Shown: positions 35,659-49,112, numbered from the stretch's first letter. The stretch is DNA of 64,000 nucleotides from Bryobacterales bacterium (GCA_016721425.1 JADKID010000042.1:62001-126000); one strand, 5' to 3'. The notes: generated by a model not told the origin, from the letters alone. Translations and numbers: made by a program.

Positions 35659-35749
35659 GTTTCGATCTCCCGGATGGAGTGTACTACGGGGAGTCAAGCG
35701 TTTTGGGGATGGGCGGCGTGTAAGTGGCTTGTTTTCAGTGGAAGGGTGG

Positions 35750-37973
35750 GAGAATTGGGGCTGTGAACGCCGATTCCGGGCTCTCCGGTTCCGGAACAAT
35801 GGCGGATGAAAGCCTCGCTGGTGGCGCGACTGGGGCGGTCGCGGGCCGGTTCCACTACCAGTGTGACGGAGTCCGGTTTCTCGTACGCCACCGTGCAATG
35901 GAGTTTTTATGACGATAGCGGCAACCTGGTGTACAAGAAAGACGCTGCTGACTTGGTAGCGACGATGGCTTATGATGGGCTGAGCCGGGTGACGCAGAAG
36001 AGTTTCTCGGGCAGCGCGGCGCCAACGGTAAACTGGTGCTACGACGGGCAGAGCTGGAACGGGAGCATCTGCACGGGCAGCCAGGCGAATTCGCTGGGGC
36101 GATTGACGGAGGTGCGGAACGACGTGTCGTCGACACGGCAGACGAGCTTTGACGGGGCGGGCCGGGTGACGTCGAGCCAGCAGACGACGAACGGCGCGCC
36201 GGCGTATTCGTTTCAATACAGCTACAACCTGGCGGGGCAGCGGACGGGTGTGGTGTATCCGAGCGGGCGGAGCATCACGACGAGCTACGACCGGGCAGGG
36301 CGGGCGGCAACGGTAACCGGAGTGCAGGGCGCGGCGACGAACTATGCGACGGGGCTGGAGTATGCGGCGCATGGCGCGCTTTCGAAGATGACGCTCGGCA
36401 ATGGTGTGGTGGAGCAGTGGTGGCACAGTGCGCAGCGGTTGCAGCCGAGGCGGGTGCAGTGGGGGACGGCGAGTGTGGCGGAGAGCGTGGGGGCGCTGGA
36501 GTGGCAGTACTGCGCAGCGGCGGGGTATGCGCAGGAGTGCGCGAGCAACGACGGCAACGTGCAGCGGCAGGTGATCCGGCCGTTGGCGGAGACGCAGAGT
36601 TTCACTTATGATGCGGTGAACCGGGTGAAGAGCGCGACAGCGGGGTGGTCCGAAACGTACGGATATGACCAGAGGGGCAACCGGGTTGTGAGCGGGCACA
36701 CGGGATTGTGGAGCCTGAGCTCGCAGACGCCGCAAGTGTTGTCGGTGTATTCGGGCGGGAACCGGGTGGCTGGCTGGAACTACGACGCCAAGGGCAATGT
36801 GCAGACGCTGGGGGCGAACACCGGGGAGTACGACGAAGAGAACCGGTTGTCGAAGCGGACGCACACGGTGACCGGAGCGACGACGACGTATTCGTATGAT
36901 GGCAACGGGCGTCGGGTGATGGCGGTGGATTCGAGCCCGGCGCAGACGCGGGTGTTTGTATACATGGCGACGGGGGAGATGGCGGCGGAGTATGGCGGGA
37001 CGGCGGTGGCGGGAACGCTGTATGTGGGGGTGGATGGGCTGGGGTCGACGAGGGTGGTGACGGACCGCGGTGGCGGGAATGTGACGCGGTATGATTACCT
37101 GCCGTTTGGGGAGGCGTTGGCGGCGGGGTATGGAGGGCGGACGACGGGGTCGGGGTATGAGGCCGATGAGATGGGGTCGGCGGTGAAGGTGAAGTTTACC
37201 GGCAAGGAACGGGATTCCGAAACGGGCCTCAATTACTTCGGGCGCGGTATTACTCTGGGGCGCAGGGCAGGTTCACCAGCCCGGATGAGTTCACGGGCGG
37301 AATCGTAGACCCGTTCACGGGGCAACAGGTTGGCCAACCCGGACCGCTACCGTACGCCGACATCACAGACCCGCAGACGCTCAACAAGTACGCGTATGTC
37401 CGGAACAACCCGCTCCGCTACACGGATCCCGATGGGCACTGCACGGATGTGTTGACTTGCGGAGTCGCGCTTGGCCAAGCGGTGGTCACATTCGGCGGCT
37501 ACGTCACAGCCGGGGCAGCAGGAGCCCTTGGTGGTGTCGTTGTCTATTTAGCTTCACCAGCGGTCGGCGGGTCGGGCGGACCTTCGCCGAATCCAGGACA
37601 CTATTGGGCTGAGTCTGTCGGTGAATCCGTGAAACCGTCTTCTCGGCCGGGAACTCTCGGCAAACCTGACCACCAGGAGACGGTCAAGGAAGAGGGCCGA
37701 AGGGTGAACGGAGAGACTGAGGTGAAAATCGAGACACCCGGAGGGAAGCGGGACAGCCGCAGAGCGGATGCAGCGGGCACAAACCCACAAACCGGGCAAC
37801 CAGAGATCGTCCAAGTCTATCGACCAACCCCGGCGGGAAATATCCCAAAACGAGAGCGGGATGCTGCTGCCGATATCCAAGGTGCAACTGGAGTCAAACC
37901 AACGATGGTTCCAGTACGCCCTTTGCCGCCACCAAAACCACCGTGTCCGACAGGAGGAGCCGGTTGCTCATGA
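35750..37973 (+). pseudogene. Truncated RHS repeat protein with variable C-terminal tip, one frameshift
   Basis: YD/RHS repeats run from ~35880 (VTQKSFSG, YDGLSRVTQ, YDAVNRVKSA, YDQRGNR, YSYDGNGRRV) to the core end YLPFGEA...GKERDSETGLNYFGARYY...NKYAYVRNNPLRYTDPDGH at ~37440. A missing G near 37240 breaks the frame inside that core. No signal peptide or N-terminal domain precedes the repeats, so this is a 5'-truncated or orphan RHS module. The tip (37449-37973) has a Gly/Ala hydrophobic stretch and then GKPDHQETVKEEGRRVNGET; I suspect a nuclease-like toxin, but do not recognise it. Confidence 0.75.
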
Positions 37974-37995
37974 TTGAGAATCGACTCAAATAGCT

Positions 37996-38558
37996 ATGGG
38001 AAGGCAAGTAGAGTTTCATATGCTCCCCGAGGACATGCAGATGTTCTTGGATTTTGCTCGAGAGCGTGATCCGATTGTCATCACGCTCCGGTCCTCCGAT
38101 TCGCCTGAAATACGTCCGGTGCCGGACCCACTGAGAGAGAGACCGAAACAATGACGCTTTGGAACAAGGCGCTGCTCAGTTCATTGGACCGAGTTCGAAT
38201 CTCTCACCCAGGACGAGAATACTATCGCGTTGATGAATCGCTTCCGACGCTCGAACTCACTCCCAGCAAGGCTTGTGACTGGGCGGGAAGGCCCGCTCTT
38301 ATGAAGGGACGCATCTACGGATTCTTCGATAAACCAACTGAAAGCTATGAACAGTGGTACGACTCCATGGCCCGTTGGATTCGCAAACATTTTGCCAAAA
38401 ACCCAGTCAAGCTCCTTCAGGGATACGTGGGTCCATCGGCCCTAGAGTGGTTCCAGAAAGGCGGTGTCCTGTTGCCAATGTTCGTGCCCCCGCCGACTGC
38501 AGAATGGGTGTCCTTTGTCGAGAATCAGCACAACGTCGGGTCTTCAACGCCAGGCTAG
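37996..38558 (+). pseudogene. Probable immunity gene for the RHS tip, split by a frameshift
   Basis: Two ORFs, 37996-38154 (52 residues: MGRQVEFHMLPEDMQMFLDF...) and 38151-38558 (135 residues: TLWNKALLSSLDRVRI...), overlap as ATGA. Together they read as one ~185-residue soluble protein, because the first has the typical start of such proteins and the second continues its domain. One missing base upstream of 38151 would explain the split; coupled translation of two halves is the alternative. A position 22 bases after an RHS tip is where an immunity gene is expected. Confidence 0.5.
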
Positions 38559-38769
38559 CATTACTATCCCGTTCCCTTATGGGGACCACAATAGATCAGC
38601 GCTCCCGCGAGTAAGCGCCGCCGAGCAGCCAGGCGGCGGCGCTGCGCTGGCCGCCAGAGCCCGCACGGGAACTCAGCGAGTTACCGGGCGGTATCCGGCA
38701 AGCGAGAAAAGACGATGCTTCGCATCGGCAGAAGGGGTGACACGTCACCCCGAGCGGGTTGCTGCAAGG
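38559..38769. other. Short non-coding gap
   Basis: This stretch has no gene that I can support. It holds GC-rich partial dyads (CGCCGCC...GGCGGCG at about 38617-38642, and GGTGACACGTCACC at about 38736-38749) between the RHS immunity region and the toxin gene facing it; one may end transcription. Confidence 0.35.
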
Positions 38770-39003
38770 TCACCGGTAGGCCTCGCGGCGGTTGCGGACG
38801 CGTAAGACGGTGATCGTCTCGCCGTCGTGGTGGAAGCGGACGCGGTAGTCGCCGACGCGGAGACGGAACTCTGGCGGGTCGATGGCTTGCAGGCGCTTGA
38901 GATTGCCGGCGCCGGTTTCGGCGAAGCGCTCGACGGATTGCTTGACGCGGCGGGCGATGCCCTGATCGAGACCGGCCCTGTCAGCCAAGCCGTCCCGGTC
39001 CAT
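38770..39003 (-). CDS. RelE/ParE family toxin
   Basis: The 77-residue protein has the RelE ending: QSVERFAETGAGNLKRLQAIDPPEFRLRVGDYRVRFHHDGETITVLRVRNRREAYR. The basic patch (RLRVGDYRVRF and RVRNRREAYR) is the RNA- or target-binding surface. Toxins of this fold cleave mRNA on the ribosome or inhibit gyrase. The likely antitoxin ends 10 bases upstream on the same strand. Confidence 0.85.
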   Translation of the reverse strand: MDRDGLADRAGLDQGIARRVKQSVERFAETGAGNLKRLQAIDPPEFRLRVGDYRVRFHHDGETITVLRVRNRREAYR

Positions 39004-39013
39004 TCGATCTCCT

Positions 39014-39256
39014 CTACTCCAAGCCCAGCCTGCGCATGGCTTCGGCGTGAGGAATGCCTTTGCCGCCATTGTTCCGGAGCCACTGGCGGGCTTCAGACAT
39101 GGCCGTCTTCTCTTCGTCGGTCTCCGGCTCGTCGTCGAGTGGCGCGTTGCGGAGAGCGGTGGCGACGGGATCGACGATGGTTTCCACGAACTGGGCCAGG
39201 CCGGAGGGTTGCCTCTCGGCAATTGGTCGATCATTGGTGGGCGCGCTCCCGGTTGC
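39014..39256 (-). CDS. Probable RelE-partner antitoxin, start uncertain
   Basis: In one frame the minus strand reads RPIAERQPSGLAQFVETIVD, NAPLDDEPETDEEKTAMSEA and RQWLRNNGGKGIPHAEAMRRLGLE, then stops 10 bases before the toxin. The central acidic NAPLDDEPET block and the GIPHAEAMRRLG end are typical of small antitoxins paired with RelE-type toxins. No ATG exists in frame after the upstream stop; an ATG at ~39260 is one frame off, so another single-base error is likely. Otherwise GTG at 39187 would be used. Confidence 0.6.
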   Translation of the reverse strand, partial: ATGSAPTNDRPIAERQPSGLAQFVETIVDPVATALRNAPLDDEPETDEEKTAMSEARQWLRNNGGKGIPHAEAMRRLGLE

Positions 39257-39273
39257 TCATCCCATGTTCTGCT

Positions 39274-39659
39274 TTACCCTCTGCGGACCTCATGCGTCAG
39301 CAGCAAACCTTCGAGCACGGACCGAACGACTTCTTTCTCGTCGTCATTCAAGCGCGAGATGGCTTCGAACTGTAAGCAAAGGTCTTCCTCTGGTCCCCTT
39401 TGGGCCTTTCCAAAGAGAAGCTCATCGGCGCTCACACGCAAGGCCTGAGACAGCTTCCGGATCACTTCGAGGGTAGGCTGCGAGGCTCCGGCCTCATAGC
39501 GCTTCCTCTGCGTGATTCCCAAACCGACCTGCTGGGCAGGGCCTGTTGCGTGAGACTGCGCTCTTTCCGCAGCGTGGAAAACCGGTGCGGAAAACCAATG
39601 TTCTCTGGTTCGGCCTTTCGCTGGCGTGGCGCGAGCAGCTTGACCATGGCAGCCGCCAT
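39274..39659 (-). pseudogene. XRE family regulator, frameshifted in the HTH
   Basis: The N-terminal part RFSTLRKERSLTQQAL and the continuation QQVGLGITQRKRYEAGASQPTLEVIRKLSQALRVSADELLFG are in different frames, one missing G apart, near 39537. Joined, they make a complete XRE helix-turn-helix, followed by EDLCLQFEAISRLNDDEKEVVRSVLEGLLLTHE. Proteins with this tail are single-domain regulators. The gene is 18 bases or more from the antitoxin, so it could control the toxin pair. Confidence 0.7.
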
Positions 39660-39770
39660 GTGGCACTACGAAGATTCCATATTGGGTCCTTGGCAGGTTT
39701 TGGATCAGAACCTGCAAAAGGAGACCTGTTGGCATGTTCGCGAAGACGGCCTCCTTGGCGTGGCGGCGGG

Positions 39771-40203
39771 CTAGGGGAGAAGCGTCGCGGTGAATTCGAC
39801 CGGGACGGCGGCGAGGGCGCGGGAGACGGGGCAGTTCTTCTTGGCGTCTTCGGCGGCCTGGGCGAACTCGGCGGCGGTGAGGCCGGGGACGGAGGCTTCG
39901 GTGGCGAGGATGATTTTGGTGATGGTGAAGCCGGCCTCGAGTTTTTCGAGCTGGACGCGGGCCTTGGTGTGGATGGAGGAAGCGGGCTTACCGAGGCCGG
40001 TGAGGAGGGCGGAGAGCATCATGCTGCAGCAGCCGGCGTGGGCGCCGGCGATGAGCTCTTCGGGGTTGGTTCCGGGGCCGTCGGCGGCGCGGGCCTTGAG
40101 GCTGAAGGGCGCGTCGAGCGCGCCGCTCTGGGAGCTGGATGCGGCCGCTACCGTCGCTGACGGTTCCGGCCCAGGTGGCTTCGGCACTGCGGAGGATGAC
40201 CAT
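39771..40203 (-). pseudogene. OsmC/Ohr family peroxidase, frameshifted near the N-terminus
   Basis: The start MVILRSAEATWAGTVSDGSGRIQLP (from 40203) and the rest, SGALDAPFSLKARAADGPGTNPEELIAGAHAGCCSMMLSALL...NCPVSRAL, are in different frames with one extra base near 40122. The two Cys (in AGCC and NCPVS) are the peroxidatic and resolving residues of the OsmC/Ohr family, which reduces organic peroxides with thiols. Only the join is damaged; the catalytic part is a complete frame. Confidence 0.8.
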
Positions 40204-40566
40204 GCGGGTATGGATGCACGGCGGGGGCAAAAGGGCTCATCGGTGGGAGCGGAGGGCGCGACGCCTGACCTTCATATTAACTTTCTTGCACTGTTTGCGG
40301 GCCGCCGATATAGTTGGCGGTGCTGGGCTGTTGAACCGGCTGGACTGGGACTCCTCCGCATTCTCCACAGTGGGGTCCTGGAGGTGCATTGTGTGGTGCG
40401 GGCGCACAGACACCAACTGGCCCTCCGCGGATGGGTCGGCAGCGAGATCGACTGAAGCCGCGGCCCGGTTACCCGCCGATTGATCAAACGCTCCGGCCCG
40501 CGGGACTCCGGGCGGTGGCTCTCCCGGACCTCGCAAACGGGAGGTCCAGATCCTATAATATTGCCC
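40204..40566. other. Non-coding region between osmC and the S41 gene
   Basis: It holds short overlapping ORFs, none with a recognisable product. The last ~30 bases carry the promoter box of the S41 gene. A stretch around 40270-40330 is unusually AT-rich for this genome (CATATTAACTTTC). Confidence 0.35.
40554..40559 (+). promoter_or_regulatory. Consensus TATAAT, implying a leaderless mRNA
   Basis: A perfect TATAAT ends seven bases before the ATG at 40567. The spacing puts the transcription start at the A of ATG, with no room for a ribosome site. It is the best -10 match in the window. Confidence 0.65.
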
Positions 40567-43447
40567 ATGCGGACTGTGTTGTTGCTCTGCCTGCCCATGG
40601 CTCTCCTGGCGCAGAGGAATCTCAGTTTCGAATCGCCCACCGCCGCCAGCATTCCGCCCGGCTGGACACCCTGGTATTCCAACAACACCACCTTCGGCGT
40701 CCGCCTCGTCTCGCAAGACTGCGCCGAGGGGTAGCTACTGTGCCCGTCTCACACCGCAGAACCCGGATTCGGCACCTACGGTTTGCTGTCACAGAGCTTC
40801 CCGGCGGACCAGTACCGCGGCCAGCACCTGCATTGCGCGGAGCCATGCGGACGGACCAAACCGCCGGCACCCCGGCCGCCTGTGGATCCGCGCCGACGGC
40901 CGGACGGGCGGAGCCTGTACAACGTGACCTCGGCAATCATCGGCAGTACCGATTGGAGCTACTCGACCGCCGACATCACCGTGCCTGTGGAAGCGGCCCG
41001 CATTAACATCGGCTTCCTGCTGTTTGGCGCCGGGCAGGGATGGGCGGACGACATGAGCCTGACCGCCCTCGCGAAGAACCCGCCCGATCCTCCCTCGCCG
41101 CTCAGCGCGACGGGCCTTGCTAACGTGACCCGCGTTCGCCCGCATGGCGGGCTCGCTGGCGCAGCTTCCACCCCAGCGACCAGTCCGAGCAGACCGACTG
41201 GGATCTGTTCACAGTTCAGGGCGTCCGCGCAGTGGAGGAGCCGCCGCCGGAAGAACTCGCGTCAACGCTGCAGCGCCTGTTCGATCCCGTCGCTCCCAGC
41301 GTTCGGGTCTACGTCGCGCCGAACTGGCCCGAGATGCCGGCGGACGTGACTCCCGCGTCCACGGCCGGCCTGCGCTGTGCGCTGGAAGCACCTGGGCGTT
41401 GATCTCATGCACGACGGCCGTTTCTCGAGCACTCGCTTCTTCGTGGATGCCACCGCACCCCTTCCGCAGCCCTTCGAGGACCCGGCCAAGCCCTTCGAGG
41501 CAAGCCTGCCGCGCGGGTTGTCAGTCATGGTCCCACTGACCCTTTTCGCGGACGATGGAGGACGCTGCCGTACCGCCGCCCTCCCCGGCCACGGTCTACT
41601 TTGCGGCCGACGACCGCGCCACCCGGCTCGCGGCGGTGATTCTGGCATGGAACCCGATCCAGCACTTTATCCCTATTTCGACGTCGTGGTGACAGACTGG
41701 CCGGGCGCCCTGGCTCGCAGCGCTCACATCCGCCGCGACCGACACGGGCGAGCCGATTCTCGTGACGCCTAACCGCCTGGTGGCGGCCCAGAAGATGGCC
41801 ACGGCTATGCGTCCCTCTCGGTCCCTGGCCCCGCCGCTGTCGCCCCGTTGCTCGGGATTGGGTCGGCGGGCACTGGCATTCCCGGCTGCCGGCATCTGCG
41901 TGCCCCGGGCTGGCTGTCGGCGACCGCGTCCTGCGGATCGACGGCAAGCCTGCCGCCACAGCCATCGCGGAGAACTGGGAACTTGCGTCGGGGGCCACCC
42001 CGCAATGGATCCTGTGGCGGACCTTAAACAACCTGGCGGATGCGAGAGCCGCCCACAACTCTCGAGATCAAACCCTGGGCGGCGCGGGCACAAGCCGCAT
42101 TGCGCCGGTTGCCTGCGTGACATCGGTGGACTGGGCCGCCCGCGGCGCTGTCGTCCGCGAACTGGAAGCCGGCATCTGGTACGTGGACCTCGACCGGCTG
42201 ACCGACCCCATCTGGGACGCCTACCTGGATCTCATGATCACGTAAAAGGAATCGTGTTCGACATGCGGGGCTATCCGCGGACCACGCGTTTCCTGCCCAA
42301 TCTCTCCCGGGTTCCTTTGGACAGCCCGCAGTGGCGGATGCCCACCCCAGGCAAACCGGACCGGGTCGGCATGACGTTCAACCCGGCGCATTGGACGCTC
42401 GAGCCCGCTGCGCCGTACCTGGCCGCCCGCCGGGTATTTCTCACGGACGGACGGGCTGTGAGCGCTGCCGAAACCGAGTTGGGCATCGTGGAGGCATACC
42501 GCCTTGGGGAGATTGTGGGCAGCACGACCGCCGGCACGAACGGCAACGTGAACCGCAACCCGCTCCCCGGAGGCTTCACCGTAACGTTCACCGGATTGAA
42601 GGTGCTCAAGCACGACGGCTCACAACACCACGCCGTGGGCATCCACCCCACGATCCCCGCAAGCCCCACCCGCCAAGGCATCGCCGAAGGTCGCGACGAA
42701 GTGCTGGAGCGCGGGCTGGAAATACTGCGGGGACCGCAGCCCGGGCCCGTGCCCTCGTTCGCCGCGGAAGGCGTGGTCAATGCAGCGAGCGGCGCGGGCG
42801 GAGCGGTCGCCCCCGGAGAAATGGTCACCATCTACGGTGCCAACCTGGGACCGTCGAGTCCTGCCCAGACCGGCTACGACTGGACCGGCTACCTGGAAAC
42901 CTACGCCGGAGGCACGCGCGTGTTCTTCGACGGCGTGCAGGCGCCGGTGGTGTACGCTTCCGCCGGCCAGGTGAGCGCCATCGTGCCCTACGGCGTTTCC
43001 AACATCACCGCCGTGGCCGTAGAGTACCAGTTGCGCGCCTCGTCCCCGGTGACGATTCCGGTGGCCGCGGCCGCACCCGGCATCTTCGCCCACGCCGGCA
43101 CGGCCGCCGCCATTGCGGTGAACCAGAACGGAGCCATGAACTCAAGCGCGGCGCCCGCCGCCCGTGCCGAGATCGTCACGCTATTCGCCACCGGCGAGGG
43201 AGAGACCGCGGACGGAGGCGTGACGGGCCGCCTGCCAGGACCCGCCAAATGGCCGGCCCCCGCTGGCAAAGTCGAAGTGACAGTCGGAGGCGTCCCAGCG
43301 GAACTCGCATTCGTGGGCCAAGTCGCGGCCGGACTGCTGCAACTGAAACTCCGGATCCCCTCCGCCGCGCCCGAGGGCGGAGGTGTCCCAGTTACCCTGA
43401 CGGTATCCGGAGTCCAAGCCCGTACGGTGACCGTTGCCCTCAAATAG
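40567..43447 (+). pseudogene. Secreted S41-type protease with Solibacter-type C-terminal domain, many frameshifts
   Basis: Pieces in three frames make one protein: a signal peptide (MRTVLLLCLPMALLAQ), a jelly-roll region (SFESPTAASIPPGWTPW; DWSYSTADITVPVEAARINIG), and the family segment FHPSDQSEQTDWDLFTVQGV. The S41 catalytic domain follows (GIVFDMRGYP, VSAAETELGIVEAYRLGEIVGSTTAGTNG, with Ser in the SAAE motif). Then comes a ~210-residue beta domain (VVNAASGAGGAVAPGEMVTIYGANLGP...) that I recognise as TIGR03437. At least five frame changes lie between ~40730 and 42240; from ~42245 the frame is clean to the stop. Substrate unknown. Confidence 0.8.
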
Positions 43448-44125
43448 CTGGCGCGCACGCACCCTGAAACCGGCCGCCAAGCGCCGGCCCAGCGGTGCTA
43501 CCGTTTGCGATGCGTCAGCCGGCTGCCGCTCTCGCTCTCGCCCCTGGGCGGCACAACACTCCCCGTTTCCCCGGACTTTCGCCTCGCCCCGCCCCGCCGA
43601 TGAGAACTTTATCATTCACGCACCCTCGGACCTATCCTATCCCTTTGTAAACAAACAGACTCGCCCTGTCACTAGTGCCGATCTCCTTGACATCGCGTAG
43701 TAAACTCCATTCGGGAGATCGAGCATTGTCCTTCTTCAACACCGCCGAAGGGAAATGCGCCGTCAACGGGACGCGGACCTACCCGAGACTGGCCGACGAC
43801 CCGTCTTCCTCGCGGCGAACGATCCCATATCTACGGCAAAAAAAGCACTTACGCCTAGCCATTCAAAGTGCCTTAACCTCGGAGGCAGCCGTGCGAAAAT
43901 CCTGCACACGGCAAACGACCCCATATCTATTGGAAATAAAGATACTTGGACCCCTGCTCGAAATAGCCGCCGCCACCGAGTGCGGCCGACGCCACTGCTC
44001 GCCGGGCAGCAGTTTCCTGCAACCAAGCGGCCCGCTTGCACATCTGCTAACCATACACTCAAGTTATCATCCACACACTTGCTAACATCTGGTACACTGA
44101 AGCTGAGTTTATCCCGGAGCACCCC
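43448..44125. other. Long non-coding region before clpB, with an imperfect direct repeat
   Basis: No gene is visible in 678 bases. Two similar blocks, about 43816-43840 and 43915-43940, share ACGAyCCCATATCTAyyGGmAA. CCCATAT resembles the -10 of heat-shock (sigma-32 type) promoters, but I find no matching -35 and no CIRCE element (TTAGCACTC-type). Nearer the gene, GCTAAC occurs twice (44046 and 44081). Confidence 0.4.
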
Positions 44126-46676
<2,551 letters not shown>

Positions 46677-46732
46677 ATTCGGGGACGGTCTACTCAATTC
46701 CCAATTTCGATCGCTAGAGAATGGAGCACCTC

Positions 46733-49096
46733 ATGTCCGACACACTGAACCTGGTCCAACTTCCGGTCCTGCCGCTCAAGAACATCGTTCTATTTCCGAA
46801 ACTCGTGCTCCCCCTCTCCGTTGGCCGCGACGCCTCCCGCGCCGCTGTCGAATCGGCAATCAAGGATCATGAGGGCGAGCTCATCCTCATCGCCCAGCGA
46901 GATTCCAACGTGGAGACGCCCGCCCCCGAGGATCTGCACGCCTTCGGTACCCGCGCCAAGATCCGCAAGGTCCTGCGCACGTCGCCGTCGCTGATTGAGA
47001 TTGTGGTTTCCGGCCTGGAGCGGGTGGGCATCGTTTCCATCGATGCGTCGGGTCCCTACCTGCTCGCCAACGCCACCCCCATGCCGCTGGTGGCGCTCCA
47101 TTCCAGCGAGGAAAAGGCGCTGCAGACGGCGCTTTTCGAGCTCGCCGCCCAGGCCATTGAGCGCATCAATCCCCAGGCCGCCGAGCAGATCTCCGGTCTG
47201 CTGGCCAACGCCGACGATCCGCAGCAGCTCATGTGGCTGCTCGCCACCGCCTTCAATCTCGACATGGAGAAGCTCCAGTCTCTCCTCGGCGCCGCCACGC
47301 TGAAGGAAGCGCTGGAGCTCGCCGTCAAGCACATCACCGAAGAGGCCCACATCCTGGAGGTGCGCCAGAAGATCGTCTCCGAAGCGCAGGAAGAGATGTC
47401 CAAGGAGCAGCGCGAATACGTCCTGCGCCGCCAGATGAAGGCCATCCAGACTGAGCTCGGCGAGGACGACCCCTCCAAGGCCGATACCGACGACCTGCGC
47501 AAACGCTTCGATGAGACGGAGCTCCCCGACGAGATCCGCAAGGAGGCCCTGCGCGAGTTCAAGCGCTTTGAGCGCCTTCCCGACCAGAGCCCGGAGCGCC
47601 ACGTCCTGCGCACCTGGCTCGAGCTGGTCCTCGAACTGCCGTGGACCAAAACCACCGAGGATAACCTCGATATCGCCCGCGCCCGCGGCATCCTCAACGA
47701 GGATCACTACGGCCTGGAAGACGTCAAGGAGCGCATTCTGGAGCACCTCGGCGTGCTCCAGCGCAACCCCAAGGCCAAGGCGCCCATCCTGTGCTTTGTC
47801 GGACCTCCTGGCGTCGGCAAGACCTCGCTCGGCCAGTCCATCTCGCGCGCCCTCGGCCGCAAGTTTGAGCGCATGAGCCTGGGCGGGCTGCATGATGAAT
47901 CCGAGCTCCGCGGCCACCGCCGCACGTATATCGGCGCCCTGCCTGGACGCCTGATTCAGGCGATGCGCCGTGCGGGCTCGGCCAACCCCGTGATCATGCT
48001 GGACGAGGTGGATAAGCTCGGCCACGACTTCCGCGGCGATCCGGCCGCCGCGCTGCTGGAGGTCCTGGACCCCGCGCAGAACTCCACCTTCCGCGACAAC
48101 TACCTGGATCAGCCCTTTGACCTCTCCAAGGTCATGTTCATCACTACCGCCAACACGCTTGATACCCTGCCCCAGCCCCTGCTGGACCGCATGGAGGTCA
48201 TCCGCCTGTCCGGCTACAGTGAGGAGGAAAAGGTCGCCATCGCCAACAAATACCTGGTGCCGCGCCAGCTCACCGAAGCCGGCCTCACCATCGAGCAGGT
48301 GGGCTTTCCGGACGACGGCCTGCGCAAGCTGATCGGCTCCTACACGCGCGAGGCTGGCCTCAGGAATCTGGAGCGCGGCATCGCCCGGCTCTGCCGCAAG
48401 GCCGCTCTGCGTTTCGCCGAGGGCCGCACGGAAGACATGCCGATGACGCCCGACACCATCGTCGATCTGCTCGGCCCGGAATACCACCTGCCGGAGCCGG
48501 CGCGCGAGAATCTCCCTCCGGGCGTCTCCACCGGCCTGGCCTGGACCCCGTCCGGCGGCGATGTGCTTTATATCGAGGCCATGCTGCTGCCCAAGGGCAA
48601 GGGCCTGACGTTGACCGGCCAGCTCGGCGACGTGATGCAGGAGTCGGCCAAGGCCGCGCAGAGCTATCTGTGGTCTCACGCTGAAGAGTACGGCATCGAT
48701 CCGCAGATCTTCACCGAGGCCGGAGTGCACATCCACGTGCCCTCCGGCGGCATCCCCAAGGACGGCCCCTCGGCCGGCATCACGCTGGCCGTCGCGATGG
48801 CGTCGCTCTATTCCAAGAAGGTGGCCCGCGCCGACACCGCCATGACCGGGGAGATCACGCTCACCGGCCGGGTGCTCCCCATTGGAGGCATCAAGGAGAA
48901 GGTGCTGGCCGCGCGCCGCGCCGGGATCAAGCGCATCGTCATGCCCAACGCGAATCGGAAAGATCTCCGCGACCTGCCCGAGCACGTGCGCAACGAGATG
49001 GAGTTCCACTTCGCTGATCGCATCGACGAGGTCTTCCGCCAGACCGTGCCGGGCCTGATCCCGGAGGCCGAGCCGGCGCTGAACGCTGTCTCCTAG
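46733..49096 (+). CDS. lon: ATP-dependent protease Lon
   Basis: The 787-residue LonA has an N-terminal domain (LPVLPLKNIVLFPKLVLPL), a long coiled coil, AAA+ (Walker A ~358, GPPGVGKTSLGQSI; Walker B in VIMLDEVDKLG) and a C-terminal protease with Ser in KDGPSAGITLAVA (~678) and Lys in GGIKEKVLAARRAG (~721). Start ATG 46733 follows GGAG by seven bases; an ATG four codons earlier lacks this. It follows clpB by 56 bases, probably one stress-related unit. It ends before a strong inverted repeat. Confidence 0.96.
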   Translation: MSDTLNLVQLPVLPLKNIVLFPKLVLPLSVGRDASRAAVESAIKDHEGELILIAQRDSNVETPAPEDLHAFGTRAKIRKVLRTSPSLIEIVVSGLERVGIVSIDASGPYLLANATPMPLVALHSSEEKALQTALFELAAQAIERINPQAAEQISGLLANADDPQQLMWLLATAFNLDMEKLQSLLGAATLKEALELAVKHITEEAHILEVRQKIVSEAQEEMSKEQREYVLRRQMKAIQTELGEDDPSKADTDDLRKRFDETELPDEIRKEALREFKRFERLPDQSPERHVLRTWLELVLELPWTKTTEDNLDIARARGILNEDHYGLEDVKERILEHLGVLQRNPKAKAPILCFVGPPGVGKTSLGQSISRALGRKFERMSLGGLHDESELRGHRRTYIGALPGRLIQAMRRAGSANPVIMLDEVDKLGHDFRGDPAAALLEVLDPAQNSTFRDNYLDQPFDLSKVMFITTANTLDTLPQPLLDRMEVIRLSGYSEEEKVAIANKYLVPRQLTEAGLTIEQVGFPDDGLRKLIGSYTREAGLRNLERGIARLCRKAALRFAEGRTEDMPMTPDTIVDLLGPEYHLPEPARENLPPGVSTGLAWTPSGGDVLYIEAMLLPKGKGLTLTGQLGDVMQESAKAAQSYLWSHAEEYGIDPQIFTEAGVHIHVPSGGIPKDGPSAGITLAVAMASLYSKKVARADTAMTGEITLTGRVLPIGGIKEKVLAARRAGIKRIVMPNANRKDLRDLPEHVRNEMEFHFADRIDEVFRQTVPGLIPEAEPALNAVS

Positions 49097-49112
49097 TGAT
49101 CCGGTCCGCTCC

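Noticed and set aside
43448..44125. CIRCE (HrcA) element upstream of clpB
   Set aside because: No TTAGCACTC-N9-GAGTGCTAA-like sequence was found.
46790..49009. 739-codon minus-strand ORF opposite lon
   Set aside because: Shadow of lon with no domain.
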